A stretch of DNA of 11,039 bases from Ruminococcus sp. UBA4321 (GCA_002393815.1 DGUB01000117.1:1-11039), one strand, 5' to 3'. Counted from the first letter of the stretch, positions 1 through 6,754 are shown. Numbers and translations are program-made. The notes: a model not told the origin generated them from the letters alone.

Positions 1-78
1 GTTTCCCTCGAAAAAAAAGAAACCCGGAAAGAAACTCCCAAACCGGAAATCAAAACTGTTTCCCTCGAAAAAAAAGAA
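1..78 (+). repeat. 57-bp period direct repeat inside coding sequence
   Basis: A 21-base perfect direct repeat occurs at 1-21 and 58-78. It starts GTTTCCCTCG and continues with a run of eight A and GAA. The 57-base period is a multiple of three and keeps the reading frame, encoding VSLEKKE twice. More copies may lie upstream of the window. The run of eight A in each copy could also be prone to slippage. Confidence 0.7.
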
Positions 79-789
79 CTCGATACCGAAACAGAACAGA
101 AGTTCCGGGCGATTTTTCAGGAACACCGTCAGAAAAAATCAGAGAAGAAACCCGGTTTGTCTCTGTTGACAATTGATAATCCTGAACTGGACAGAAAATT
201 CAAGCAGGAAGCCATTCAGTATATGCGCGGTACTGTCAGGCTGTTTTCTCCGGAATTGTTTTTTATCATAGCAATACTGATAATATTCGGACTGAGTGTG
301 ATGTATCAGGTTTTTATCTGCTTTTCGATTCTGGCATTTGCAGCAGCAGCATTTCTGCTCTGGTATGCTTTCAGGTGGAAGCTGACGTTTGACGGCAGTA
401 CGAACCGTTTTTCCTATCAGGCTCTGAACTGCCCGGAAGTGCATTTTCATGTTTCTGAAATTGAAAGCTTGCAGATAAAAAGCGGATTCCGTTCCCCGGC
501 GGAACAGATGATTCTGACCGTTCACGGAACAAAAATCCGCATTTCCATGGGATTTCCGCAGAGCTGGCTGACAGGTCGTCCGGGAGAATATCTCGGCGGA
601 TGCTATCACGCACTGAAACTCCGGGAATATCTGGAATTCTATCAGGCTCTGCACGGAAGATTCCCGGAATCCGGATTTTCTTATTCCGGGAGAAGAAAAA
701 AATCAGATGCTTCCTCTTCTTCCAGAGAAGAACTCATGCAGATGCTCGCACAGTATCAGAAACAGATTGATGATAACAGAAAGGAGTGA
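1..789 (+). CDS. Two-helix membrane protein with possible PH-like cytosolic domain, 5' end outside window
   Basis: The frame is open from base 1, so the true start lies upstream; a TTG at 157 is only an internal Leu codon. About 262 residues are visible. The first ~55 are very rich in Lys and Glu and contain VSLEKKE twice, 19 residues apart. Residues ~85-125 are a nearly continuous hydrophobic stretch (LFFIIAILIIFGL, then FSILAFAAAAFLLWYAF), best read as two membrane helices joined by a tight turn. The following ~100 residues start KLTFDGSTNRFSY and look like the beta-rich, PH-like domain that follows two helices in YcxB-type bacterial membrane proteins. The tail is Ser-rich and then helical. 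I do not recognise a named function; the PH-like reading is an inference. Its end carries the ribosome binding site of rarA, which starts 5 bases after the stop, so the two are probably co-transcribed. Confidence 0.75.
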   Translation, partial: VSLEKKETRKETPKPEIKTVSLEKKELDTETEQKFRAIFQEHRQKKSEKKPGLSLLTIDNPELDRKFKQEAIQYMRGTVRLFSPELFFIIAILIIFGLSVMYQVFICFSILAFAAAAFLLWYAFRWKLTFDGSTNRFSYQALNCPEVHFHVSEIESLQIKSGFRSPAEQMILTVHGTKIRISMGFPQSWLTGRPGEYLGGCYHALKLREYLEFYQALHGRFPESGFSYSGRRKKSDASSSSREELMQMLAQYQKQIDDNRKE

Positions 790-794
790 TTTCC

Positions 795-2054
795 ATGCCG
801 TTAGCAGAACAAATCCGCCCGAAATCTCTGGATGATGTTGTCGGTCAGCGGCATCTGCTCGCCCCCGGCAAGCCTCTCAGAAAAATTATTGAGAGCGGAC
901 ATGTCCCGAATATGATTTTCTACGGCTCATCCGGAATCGGTAAAACTACTGTCGCCCGGATTATCGCCGAACAAACCAATATGACTTTGCATATTCTCAA
1001 CGGCACACAGGCAGGCGTTTCCGATATGAAGGAAGTCTTTTCGGAAGTCGGCACATTCGCCGGCATGAACGGAATTCTACTCTATCTGGACGAAATCCAG
1101 TATCTGAACAAGAAACAGCAGCAAAGCTTATTATCCTATATCGAAAACGGCGATATTACTTTAATCGCTTCTACAACTGAAAATCCCTATTTTGCGGTAT
1201 ATAATGCAGTTATCAGCAGATGTACGGTATTCGAGTTCAAGCCCGTGGAAACTTCCGAGATGCAAAAGGCGGTGGAACGCGCGTTCAAAAAATCCGGACA
1301 AGAGAATCTTGCATTAGAAGACGGCGTTATCGAACATATCGCGCAGGGAAGCGGCGGAGATGTCCGCAAAGCCATGAATGCTGTTGAACTTTGTATCTTA
1401 TCCGCCGAAGATACCGGAGAAGGCTATTTTTATATTTCTCTGGAAACGGCACAGCTTCTGACCCAGCGCAGCAATATGAAATATGACCGCGACGGCGATT
1501 CGCATTATGATATTTTATCGGCGTTACAGAAGTCCATCCGCGGCAGTGATGAAAATGCTGCCCTGCACTATGCGGCAAGGCTGATTCAGGCAGGGGACTT
1601 GCTTTCCCTGACCAGAAGGCTATTAGTTATCGCGTCCGAAGATATCGGGTTAGCCTATCCCATGGCTGTGCCAATTGTCAAAGCCTGTGTCGATAACGCC
1701 TTACAGTTAGGGCTTCCGGAAGCCCGGATTCCGATTGCAGAAGCTGTTGTCTTCCTCGCCACCATGCCGAAATCAAACAGTGCTTATCTCGCCATGGATG
1801 CCGCGCTTGCCGATTTGGATAAGTACGGCGCACTCGATTTCCCCCGGCACTTACAGAATCAGCACTTCGACGGCGAAGGTGCGGAAATTACCGGACAGAA
1901 TTATTTGTATCCTCATGAATACAAAAATCACTATGTCAGACAGCAGTATCTGCCGGATACGATTAAAAATCATGTCTATTACGAATTCGGCGATAACAAA
2001 TCCGAACAGGCGGCTCTTGCCTATCGAAAGAAAATTTTATCAGAAGCGAAATGA
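795..2054 (+). CDS. rarA: Replication-associated recombination protein A (AAA+ ATPase)
   Basis: RarA/MgsA is a conserved AAA+ ATPase of the clamp-loader clade that acts at stalled replication forks and gapped DNA. The 419-residue protein has the usual family length and opens MPLAEQIRPKSLDDVVGQ, the typical RarA N-terminus. Walker A is GSSGIGKT at residues 44-51, Walker B is YLDEI with Asp99-Glu100, and sensor 1 appears as ASTTENP. The C-terminal half has the family's QQYLPDTIK signature near the end. ATG 795 is chosen because AAGGAG at 781-786 lies 8 bases upstream; a GTG at 786 overlaps that site and is unlikely to be used. GSSGIGKT is a slight variant of the common GPPGTGKT. It is the second gene of a compact operon and the next gene begins 11 bases downstream. 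Confidence 0.95.
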   Translation: MPLAEQIRPKSLDDVVGQRHLLAPGKPLRKIIESGHVPNMIFYGSSGIGKTTVARIIAEQTNMTLHILNGTQAGVSDMKEVFSEVGTFAGMNGILLYLDEIQYLNKKQQQSLLSYIENGDITLIASTTENPYFAVYNAVISRCTVFEFKPVETSEMQKAVERAFKKSGQENLALEDGVIEHIAQGSGGDVRKAMNAVELCILSAEDTGEGYFYISLETAQLLTQRSNMKYDRDGDSHYDILSALQKSIRGSDENAALHYAARLIQAGDLLSLTRRLLVIASEDIGLAYPMAVPIVKACVDNALQLGLPEARIPIAEAVVFLATMPKSNSAYLAMDAALADLDKYGALDFPRHLQNQHFDGEGAEITGQNYLYPHEYKNHYVRQQYLPDTIKNHVYYEFGDNKSEQAALAYRKKILSEAK

Positions 2055-2065
2055 GGAAAAATGTG

Positions 2066-3184
2066 ATGAATGATTTTGAAATGACTCCCGGTGTACTGAA
2101 AAGTGTTCCCGGGACACAAGCAATACTCAAAATGGACTATAGTGAATCTGTCCTGAAATCTTATCACGGCAATGCGGAACATGTTGTCATTCCGGAAGAA
2201 GTCACCAGAATCGGCAGAGCGGCATTGGAAGAACACAGGAATATGAAAAGTGTTCACATTCCGGAACATGTCACAGAAATACAGGGCGGTGCATTTTTTA
2301 ACTGTATTGGACTGGAAGAAATTACACTCCCGGAACATCTGACTGAAATTTCAGAAAGTCTGTTCTATGATTGTTCCAGTCTGAAAAGCATTGTGATTCC
2401 GGACGGTGTCACCAGAATTGCGACGAGAGCGTTTTATAACTGTAAAAATCTGATAAATATCACAATTCCGGAAAGCGTTGCCGGAATCGGTGTGGATGCC
2501 TTTTCCGGTACAGCATGGCTGAAAAATTATCCTGATGATTTCGTGATAGTCAACCACATTCTTGTGAAATATCAGGGACACGGAGAAGAAATTACTGTTC
2601 CGGACGGCGTGACCAGAATCAATGAAACTGCTTTTGAGCTTTCCCATGTGAAAAGTGTGCATCTTCCGGAAAGCGTAACCAGTATCGGAGAAAGAGCCTT
2701 TCAGTATTGTGATAATCTGGAAAGTATCAATATTCCGGAACATATCACCAGAATCGGACAAAATGCGTTCTATGGCTGTAACCATCTCGAAAAAGCCCCT
2801 ATGCTTCTGCTGGATGACGGCAAAATCATCTATGAACCCGAGGACAGAACAGGCGTGGCATTCTTTGAGATTTTCAGATTTGTGAACGGCTGGCAGGGAA
2901 CGCGCGATTATACTGTCAAGATGAATCATGCGGCAAAATATAATCTGCTGTTTCAGATGTTTGTGCTGGGAATCGACACGGAGGGCGTTTCCGCCTATAT
3001 CAAGAAGAATTTCTCAAAAATGTTCCGCTATCTGGTGGATAAGGAAGATATTGAAACTATCCGGAAAGTTCTGGATTCCGGAAAATTCATCACAAAACGC
3101 AATATCGGCAAGCATATCCAGTATGCTGCGGATACCGGGAAATATGCCGTACAGATTCTGCTGAACGAATACAAAAAATCATAA
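2066..3184 (+). CDS. Cytosolic BspA-type leucine-rich repeat protein
   Basis: A 372-residue protein with about eight LRR_5 (BspA/Treponema-type) repeats of ~23 residues, pattern IPexVTxIGxxAFxxCxxLexI, from about residue 35 to 245. Between repeats five and six is the characteristic insert (SGTAWLKNYPDDF...VIVNHILVKYQG) also seen in other BspA-like proteins. The last ~125 residues lack repeats; they are mostly helical by composition and end in two segments (FRYLVDKEDIETIRKVLDSG and IQYAADTGKYAVQILLNEY) that look ankyrin-like. There is no signal peptide, membrane helix or sorting motif, so unlike surface BspA proteins it should be cytosolic. ATG 2066 is preferred because GAGGA at 2053-2057 lies 8 bases upstream; an in-frame ATG at 2051 overlaps the rarA stop but has no clear site. 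The ligand is unknown. Confidence 0.85.
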   Translation: MNDFEMTPGVLKSVPGTQAILKMDYSESVLKSYHGNAEHVVIPEEVTRIGRAALEEHRNMKSVHIPEHVTEIQGGAFFNCIGLEEITLPEHLTEISESLFYDCSSLKSIVIPDGVTRIATRAFYNCKNLINITIPESVAGIGVDAFSGTAWLKNYPDDFVIVNHILVKYQGHGEEITVPDGVTRINETAFELSHVKSVHLPESVTSIGERAFQYCDNLESINIPEHITRIGQNAFYGCNHLEKAPMLLLDDGKIIYEPEDRTGVAFFEIFRFVNGWQGTRDYTVKMNHAAKYNLLFQMFVLGIDTEGVSAYIKKNFSKMFRYLVDKEDIETIRKVLDSGKFITKRNIGKHIQYAADTGKYAVQILLNEYKKS

Positions 3185-3221
3185 AAATTTTTCCAGTTGT
3201 GCAAATTCTGAACATCTGATA

Positions 3222-3230
3222 TGCTATAAT
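3222..3230 (+). promoter_or_regulatory. Extended -10 promoter for the DUF4253 operon
   Basis: TGCTATAAT at 3222-3230 is a perfect extended -10. No good -35 lies 16-18 bases upstream (CAAATT at 17 bases). The start codon of the next gene is 41 bases downstream, leaving room for a short leader with AGGAGG at 3258-3263. Seen in sequence; activity is inferred. Confidence 0.7.
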
Positions 3231-3271
3231 AATCTCATGATATAGATTTGATATTTCAGGAGGTTGTTATC

Positions 3272-3994
3272 ATGACACAGAACGAGATTACACAGGACTT
3301 GATTTCTTATCTGAAATTTCCGCATAAGATTCTTTCACAGGATTTTACGCACGAACAGATTACAGAATTCTACCGTCAGGAATTCGCCAGAGGTCAGAAA
3401 GAAGGCTTTACGCCCGTTCTCATCAAAGTGGATGATATTCTTTCCGATTATCTGCTTTCCATTGTGGAAGAAAACTATCAGCCGGAACAGGCTTTGCAGA
3501 ATCTTCTGGACGGAAAAGAATTTCTCAGTCAGCGGTGGCAGGAAGCCACTGACGGCGAATGGAATGAGGATGATACAAGCTATCAGGAAATGCTTGACTG
3601 CATGGGCGCAGAAGCCGGACAGGATGTCTTTCTGACGCTCCATCTGCACACGCCGAATCATATGGAACCGACGCTTCTGTTTGAAATTTCGACGGTCAAT
3701 CCGTGGGAAATTCCGGCATATGTGCCGTTCGGCGGCTGGAATGAATGCCCCTCTCCGGAAGAAATGACTGCTGTCTGCAAATACTGGTATGAACAGTATC
3801 AGGCTGTTCCGGCAGTGATTTCTCATGATACGCTCGAAATGATTCTGCCTGAACCTATCCCGGAAGATAAGGCAGACGAATTTGTCAAGGAATATTATGC
3901 ATTCTGTCAGGATACTATCGACCAGGGTGTCCCCATGCCGCTCCTGAAAGAGACAGTCAAGTATTCGACAGTATGGCAGTTCTGGTGGGATTAA
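3272..3994 (+). CDS. DUF4253 domain protein
   Basis: A 240-residue soluble acidic protein with no signal peptide or membrane helix. The C-terminal half matches what I know of DUF4253: VPFGGWNECPSPEEM, then KYWYEQYQAVPAVISHDTLE, then a helical segment and the terminal WQFWWD. The function of the family is not established; such proteins often occur beside other small cytosolic DUF genes and some have been discussed among immunity-like proteins, which is only context. ATG 3272 is supported by AGGAGG at 3258-3263, spaced 8 bases; the in-frame TTG at 3248 lies before that site and is rejected. It is followed after 3 bases by the DMP19-like gene, so the pair is co-transcribed from the promoter near 3225. 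Confidence 0.8.
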   Translation: MTQNEITQDLISYLKFPHKILSQDFTHEQITEFYRQEFARGQKEGFTPVLIKVDDILSDYLLSIVEENYQPEQALQNLLDGKEFLSQRWQEATDGEWNEDDTSYQEMLDCMGAEAGQDVFLTLHLHTPNHMEPTLLFEISTVNPWEIPAYVPFGGWNECPSPEEMTAVCKYWYEQYQAVPAVISHDTLEMILPEPIPEDKADEFVKEYYAFCQDTIDQGVPMPLLKETVKYSTVWQFWWD

Positions 3995-3997
3995 GTC

Positions 3998-4423
3998 ATG
4001 AAATGGCTTGACGGTTCGGAACTCTGTCCGGAAGAATTCACAGGGGAATCCCTCTGTGAAAAACTGGCTCTGGAACTGTTCCGCTATGATTATCAGAATT
4101 GGCTTGCCTGTCCGGAATTCGTTCAGAATGCCGCGTTTCTGATTGCGTTCGATACGGAACTTGCAATGGAAGGAATCTTCGGATTTCTGGAAAATTCTGT
4201 CGGACAGTATGCGCCGAATATCATACAGGCATTCCGGACAGTCGGAGATAATCAGGATGCGGATATTCTGGCGCGTATCTGCACGTTATCCGAGGAAGAA
4301 ACTATCTCACAGCTTGAAAATCAGCTGTATCTGAACACAGATTTTGATATCTGGAATTTATTATATCAATATCTTGATAAATCCTTAGAGAAAGAGTGCT
4401 TTTCCGATTCCCTATCGGAATAA
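3998..4423 (+). CDS. DMP19/DUF4375-like protein
   Basis: A 141-residue acidic soluble protein. The central segment AFDTELAMEGIFGFLENSVGQYAPNIIQAFRTVGDNQDADILARI follows the DMP19 (DUF4375) pattern of a helix with an acidic E-x-x-x-G-F/F-x-N-S-x-G core, then a helix and a G-(A/D)-x-x-x-A-x-I/L-L stretch. DMP19 of a shrimp virus is known as a DNA mimic, but bacterial DUF4375 proteins are mostly uncharacterised, so no function is claimed. ATG 3998 comes 3 bases after the DUF4253 stop; a weak GGTGGGA site lies just upstream, suggesting translational coupling. The sequence between its stop and the next promoter has no terminator hairpin. Confidence 0.7.
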   Translation: MKWLDGSELCPEEFTGESLCEKLALELFRYDYQNWLACPEFVQNAAFLIAFDTELAMEGIFGFLENSVGQYAPNIIQAFRTVGDNQDADILARICTLSEEETISQLENQLYLNTDFDIWNLLYQYLDKSLEKECFSDSLSE

Positions 4424-4435
4424 TATGATTTTGCA

Positions 4436-4464
4436 TTGACAAAATTCTGATTTTATGCTATAAT
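4436..4464 (+). promoter_or_regulatory. Sigma-A promoter of mtnN
   Basis: TTGACA at 4436-4441 and TATAAT at 4459-4464 are both consensus and are separated by exactly 17 bases; the -10 is also extended (TGC just before it). Transcription should begin near 4471, giving a ~30-base leader with AGGAG at 4486-4490. Confidence 0.9.
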
Positions 4465-4484
4465 AAGATAATTCTAAAATCAGA
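4446..4484. promoter_or_regulatory. Perfect 10-bp inverted repeat framing the mtnN -10, possible operator
   Basis: TCTGATTTTA at 4446-4455 and TAAAATCAGA at 4475-4484 are exact reverse complements, 19 bases apart, with the -10 box between them. The left arm lies upstream of the likely transcription start, so the repeat cannot act fully as an RNA hairpin; a DNA-binding regulator is the simpler reading. No matching regulator family is recognised. Confidence 0.55.
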
Positions 4485-4500
4485 CAGGAGATAGAAATCT

Positions 4501-5178
4501 ATGAAAATTATTGGTATTATCGGGGCAATGCCCTCGGAACTTAAAGACATTCAGAATGTGCAGGAAAATCCTGTAGTGACAAAATTAGCCGGTTATGAAT
4601 TTCATGAAAGTATGCACGGCGCGAATAAAATCGTCACTGCCTGCTGTGGTATCGGAAAAGTCAATGCTGCCATCTGTACACAGATTCTGATTGATGTGTT
4701 CAAAGCCGAACAGATTATCAATACCGGAATCGCCGGCGGTATGAAAGCCGGAATCAAGGTGCTGGAAATCGTGATTTCAACAAGCGTACTCCCTCACGAT
4801 TTGGACGCGCATTTCTTAGCCGATTATCCGCCGTATCATGCCGAATTCGAGGCTGATGAAGAGTTACAGAAACTCGCGAAATCGGTCTGCGATGAAATGC
4901 AGATTGTCTCCCATGCCGGAAAAATCGTTTCCGGAGATGCGTTCATCACGGACAGCGAAGTCAAGAAGAATCTGATTGAAAAATATAATCCCTATGCCGT
5001 CGATATGGAAACGGCTTCCGTCGGTCAGACGGCTTGGAGAAATCAGATTCCTTTTGTCAGCGTCAGATGCATTTCGGACTTAGCCGACGATGACGGCGCG
5101 ATGTCTTTCGACGAATTTGAAGTCTTAGCCGCAAAAAGAGTTGCTGAAATCGTCATGGCAATGTGCGAACGGGAATGA
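4501..5178 (+). CDS. mtnN: 5'-methylthioadenosine/S-adenosylhomocysteine nucleosidase
   Basis: MTAN (Pfs) hydrolyses methylthioadenosine and S-adenosylhomocysteine to adenine plus the thioribose or ribosylhomocysteine, recycling methionine and relieving methyltransferase inhibition in the cytosol. The 225-residue product has the family's full length. It begins MKIIGIIGAMPSE, with Glu13 corresponding to the catalytic Glu12 of the E. coli enzyme. Other signatures are NTGIAGG, VSGDAFI, VDMETASVGQ (Asp168, Glu170, matching the substrate-binding Glu172/Glu174 pair) and ISDLADDD with Asp193 as the catalytic acid. All active-site residues I can check are present. AGGAG at 4486-4490 precedes ATG 4501 by 10 bases. 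The next gene starts within its stop codon (ATGA). Confidence 0.96.
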   Translation: MKIIGIIGAMPSELKDIQNVQENPVVTKLAGYEFHESMHGANKIVTACCGIGKVNAAICTQILIDVFKAEQIINTGIAGGMKAGIKVLEIVISTSVLPHDLDAHFLADYPPYHAEFEADEELQKLAKSVCDEMQIVSHAGKIVSGDAFITDSEVKKNLIEKYNPYAVDMETASVGQTAWRNQIPFVSVRCISDLADDDGAMSFDEFEVLAAKRVAEIVMAMCERE

Positions 5179-5861
5179 AACGAAAAGCAGAAGAAATCAC
5201 ATTTCGGGACTTTGCCGGAATCGACTTCGGAAACGGAAAATTTCAGGGTGTTCTCGGTGATATTCTTCATGTGGAATATCCGTCCGGAATCTGCCTGATA
5301 GTCAGGGCTTACAGATATAAGCCTTATTATGTCATACTCCGCCGGGAAGATACCATTCTGCTTGTACTGTACTGCTATTCCAAAGCAGAGGTGCTTTCCT
5401 GTGTCCGGAATCTGAACAAAGATATTCAGACAGGAAAATATAAAAATAAGAATACGCTCCGGGAACAGGCATTCCAGACCGTTCAGGAGAGAAATCTCAC
5501 CAGTTACATGAACAATACAAAATGGTACAAGCTTCTGAACATCGTCAATGAGAAACTGCCGTTCCGACCGCCGTATATTTATAAACTGCTGTCTGACGCG
5601 CCGGACAGGGAAGATATTCAGCCGTTCCGGCATCTTCCGGATTCACCTCAGTGCTGGTGCGGAGAGTGTTTTGCAAATTACAGATTCTATGAAATTGAAT
5701 ATGTCAGGATAACGCCGAAATATGCCGTCAATCACGGCGGACTGCTTGTCGAAAATCTCGAAATCTTCGACGAAACCGAAGAACTGATTCAGGAACTCGA
5801 AACAGCGCATATTCCGTTTGAAAAAGACGACAGGGATATTATCATTTATGGCTATCGCTAA
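5175..5861 (+). CDS. Uncharacterised two-part protein coupled to mtnN
   Basis: A 228-residue soluble protein whose ATG overlaps the mtnN stop as ATGA, pointing to translational coupling; a GTG at 5163 in the same frame is less likely. The first ~85 residues (ITFRDFAGIDFGNGKFQGVL...LLVLYCYSKAEVL) look like a small beta-rich domain. From ~residue 112 a second part begins NNTKWYKLL and includes FYEIEYVRITPKY, EIFDETEELIQEL and a terminal IIIYGYR; this resembles an uncharacterised family with an NTKW start that I recall as DUF6678 or a relative, with low certainty. Residues CWCGEC near 183-188 carry three cysteines. No catalytic function can be assigned. Its stop codon abuts a bidirectional terminator. 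Confidence 0.75.
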   Translation: MKRKAEEITFRDFAGIDFGNGKFQGVLGDILHVEYPSGICLIVRAYRYKPYYVILRREDTILLVLYCYSKAEVLSCVRNLNKDIQTGKYKNKNTLREQAFQTVQERNLTSYMNNTKWYKLLNIVNEKLPFRPPYIYKLLSDAPDREDIQPFRHLPDSPQCWCGECFANYRFYEIEYVRITPKYAVNHGGLLVENLEIFDETEELIQELETAHIPFEKDDRDIIIYGYR

Positions 5862-5896
5862 AAAACAGGGAAGTTCGGAAGGATTTCCCTGTTTTT
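5861..5896. terminator. Bidirectional intrinsic terminator between convergent operons
   Basis: AAAAACAGGGAA at 5861-5872 and TTCCCTGTTTTT at 5885-5896 are perfect 12-bp inverted arms with a 12-base loop. The T run on the plus side ends the mtnN operon, and the complementary T run on the minus side ends sigK, whose stop codon lies within the right arm. Confidence 0.9.
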
Positions 5897-6578
5897 ATTT
5901 GAAAGGCGTGGTATCGTATTTATCTTTGAGTTTTTTAAGAGCCTTCTTTTCCAGCCGGGAAACGTAAGAACGCGAAATATCCAGTTTTTTCGCGACTTCC
6001 TTCTGTGTCAGCGGAATATGATTGTACAGTCCATAACGATGAATCATAATTTCGAGTTCGCGTTCATCAAGGCACTGTTCCAGAAAATCATATAACTGCT
6101 TGGAATGAATCGAATATTCGACTTGTTCTTCGAGATTCGTACCATCTTCGAGCGTATCCATCAGGGTAAGGGTATTGCCGTCCTTGTCGGTCATGGCAGG
6201 TTCATTCATATGCAAATCGGAAAGATGCTTTTTCTGCGCCCGGAAGTGCATGAGAATTTCATTCTCGACACACCGGGAAGCGTAAGTAGAAAATTTGGTA
6301 TTCTTATGATAATCAAACGTATCGACAGCCTTGATTAACCCGAATGTCCCGATAGAAATCAGTTCTTCCTGTTCTTCGCTTCCGTGATATTTCTTGACGA
6401 TATGCGCGACTAACCGGAGATTATGTTCGATAAGTTTATGACGGGCTTTCTGGTTGCCCTGTTCCATCTGCTGAAAACATTCGAGTTCTTCTCTGGCGTT
6501 GAGCGGTTTCGGAAACAGGTTCGGCGTATCGGCATGGAGAATCCAGAAAAACAGTCTGCTGAAAATGGACAGAAACAC
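5895..6578 (-). CDS. sigK: RNA polymerase sporulation sigma factor SigK
   Basis: Sigma-K is the late mother-cell sigma factor of endospore formation. The sequence has the family's sigma-70 region 2 (LIEHNLRLVAHIVKKY, ISIGTFGLIKAVDTF, STYASRCVENEILMHFR) and region 4 with its helix-turn-helix (QKEVAKKLDISRSYVSRLEKK). HNLRLVAHIVKK and ISRSYVSR favour SigK over SigE. The N-terminus is strongly hydrophobic (FLSIFSRLFFWIL), like the membrane-associated pro-sequence that is removed on activation, and LFPKPLNAREE marks the start of the mature part. GTG 6578 is chosen because AAGAGAGG at 6587-6594 lies 8 bases upstream; an earlier GTG at 6587 overlaps that site. At ~227 residues the gene is intact, with no skin-type element interrupting it. 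The divergent neighbour is the iron operon. Confidence 0.92.
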   Translation of the reverse strand: MFLSIFSRLFFWILHADTPNLFPKPLNAREELECFQQMEQGNQKARHKLIEHNLRLVAHIVKKYHGSEEQEELISIGTFGLIKAVDTFDYHKNTKFSTYASRCVENEILMHFRAQKKHLSDLHMNEPAMTDKDGNTLTLMDTLEDGTNLEEQVEYSIHSKQLYDFLEQCLDERELEIMIHRYGLYNHIPLTQKEVAKKLDISRSYVSRLEKKALKKLKDKYDTTPFK

Positions 6579-6610
6579 AGCATACACCTCTCTTATCAGT
6601 CGTATAATAC

Positions 6611-6618
6611 AGTATATG
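6611..6618 (-). promoter_or_regulatory. Possible sigma-E type -10 for sigK
   Basis: On the minus strand CATATACT matches the sigma-E -10 CATACACT at 7 of 8 positions and lies 32 bases before the GTG start, leaving room for a leader with the ribosome site. No sigma-E -35 is evident 14-16 bases further upstream. In Bacillus subtilis sigK transcription needs sigma-E plus SpoIIID, which could explain a weak -35; this is an inference. Confidence 0.35.
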
Positions 6619-6670
6619 CCGGAAGGCTTTTCCGTGTGAACGGAATCCGGATTTTATTTTTGCATTGCGG

Positions 6671-6699
6671 TTGACTTCCGGTAACGTATATGTTATAAT
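6671..6699 (+). promoter_or_regulatory. Sigma-A promoter of the feo operon
   Basis: TTGACT at 6671-6676 and TATAAT at 6694-6699 with a 17-base spacer and a TG extension (TGT before the -10). Start is expected near 6706. AGGAG at 6743-6747 lies 7 bases before the feoAB ATG. Confidence 0.88.
6682..6695. promoter_or_regulatory. Near-perfect palindrome inside the feo promoter, candidate operator
   Basis: TAACGTATATGTTA pairs with itself at six of seven positions and fills most of the spacer between -35 and -10, where a bound protein would block polymerase. Iron-responsive repression is expected for feo genes, but the site is neither a clear Fur box nor a clear DtxR box, so the regulator is open. 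Confidence 0.4.
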
Positions 6700-6709
6700 T
6701 AAAACTGTG

Positions 6710-6727
6710 TGAAATCGACAGATTTCA
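6710..6727 (+). promoter_or_regulatory. Stem-loop in the feo leader
   Basis: TGAAATC at 6710-6716 pairs exactly with GATTTCA at 6721-6727 around a GACA loop, starting a few bases after the expected transcription start. It could stabilise the 5' end of the mRNA or be a second operator half-site pair. Confidence 0.4.
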
Positions 6728-6754
6728 GCAAAATATCATAACAGGAGAAAACCA

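Noticed and set aside
2190..2780. Regularly spaced similar DNA segments, CRISPR-like at first sight
   Set aside because: The segments are the ~69-base units of the leucine-rich repeat gene, diverged and fully coding, with no unique spacers.
2351..2929. Minus-strand open frame of 192 codons with repeated motifs
   Set aside because: It mirrors the leucine-rich repeats of the plus-strand gene; the repetition comes from that gene's periodic codons.
3185..3221. Terminator after the leucine-rich repeat gene
   Set aside because: Only an A5/T5 self-complementary run is present, with no GC stem.
2066..4420. Very frequent TCCGGA/CCGGAA hexamers, possible uptake or recombination signal
   Set aside because: Most come from preferred codon pairs such as ATT-CCG-GAA; no fixed longer motif or orientation bias is evident by eye.
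5043..5633. Minus-strand open frame of 196 codons
   Set aside because: It lies antisense across mtnN and its coupled neighbour, both strongly supported, and has no ribosome site.
6588..6754. Fur box in the sigK-feo intergenic region
   Set aside because: No stretch resembles the GATAAT-type hexamer array; the only palindromes are the ones reported separately.
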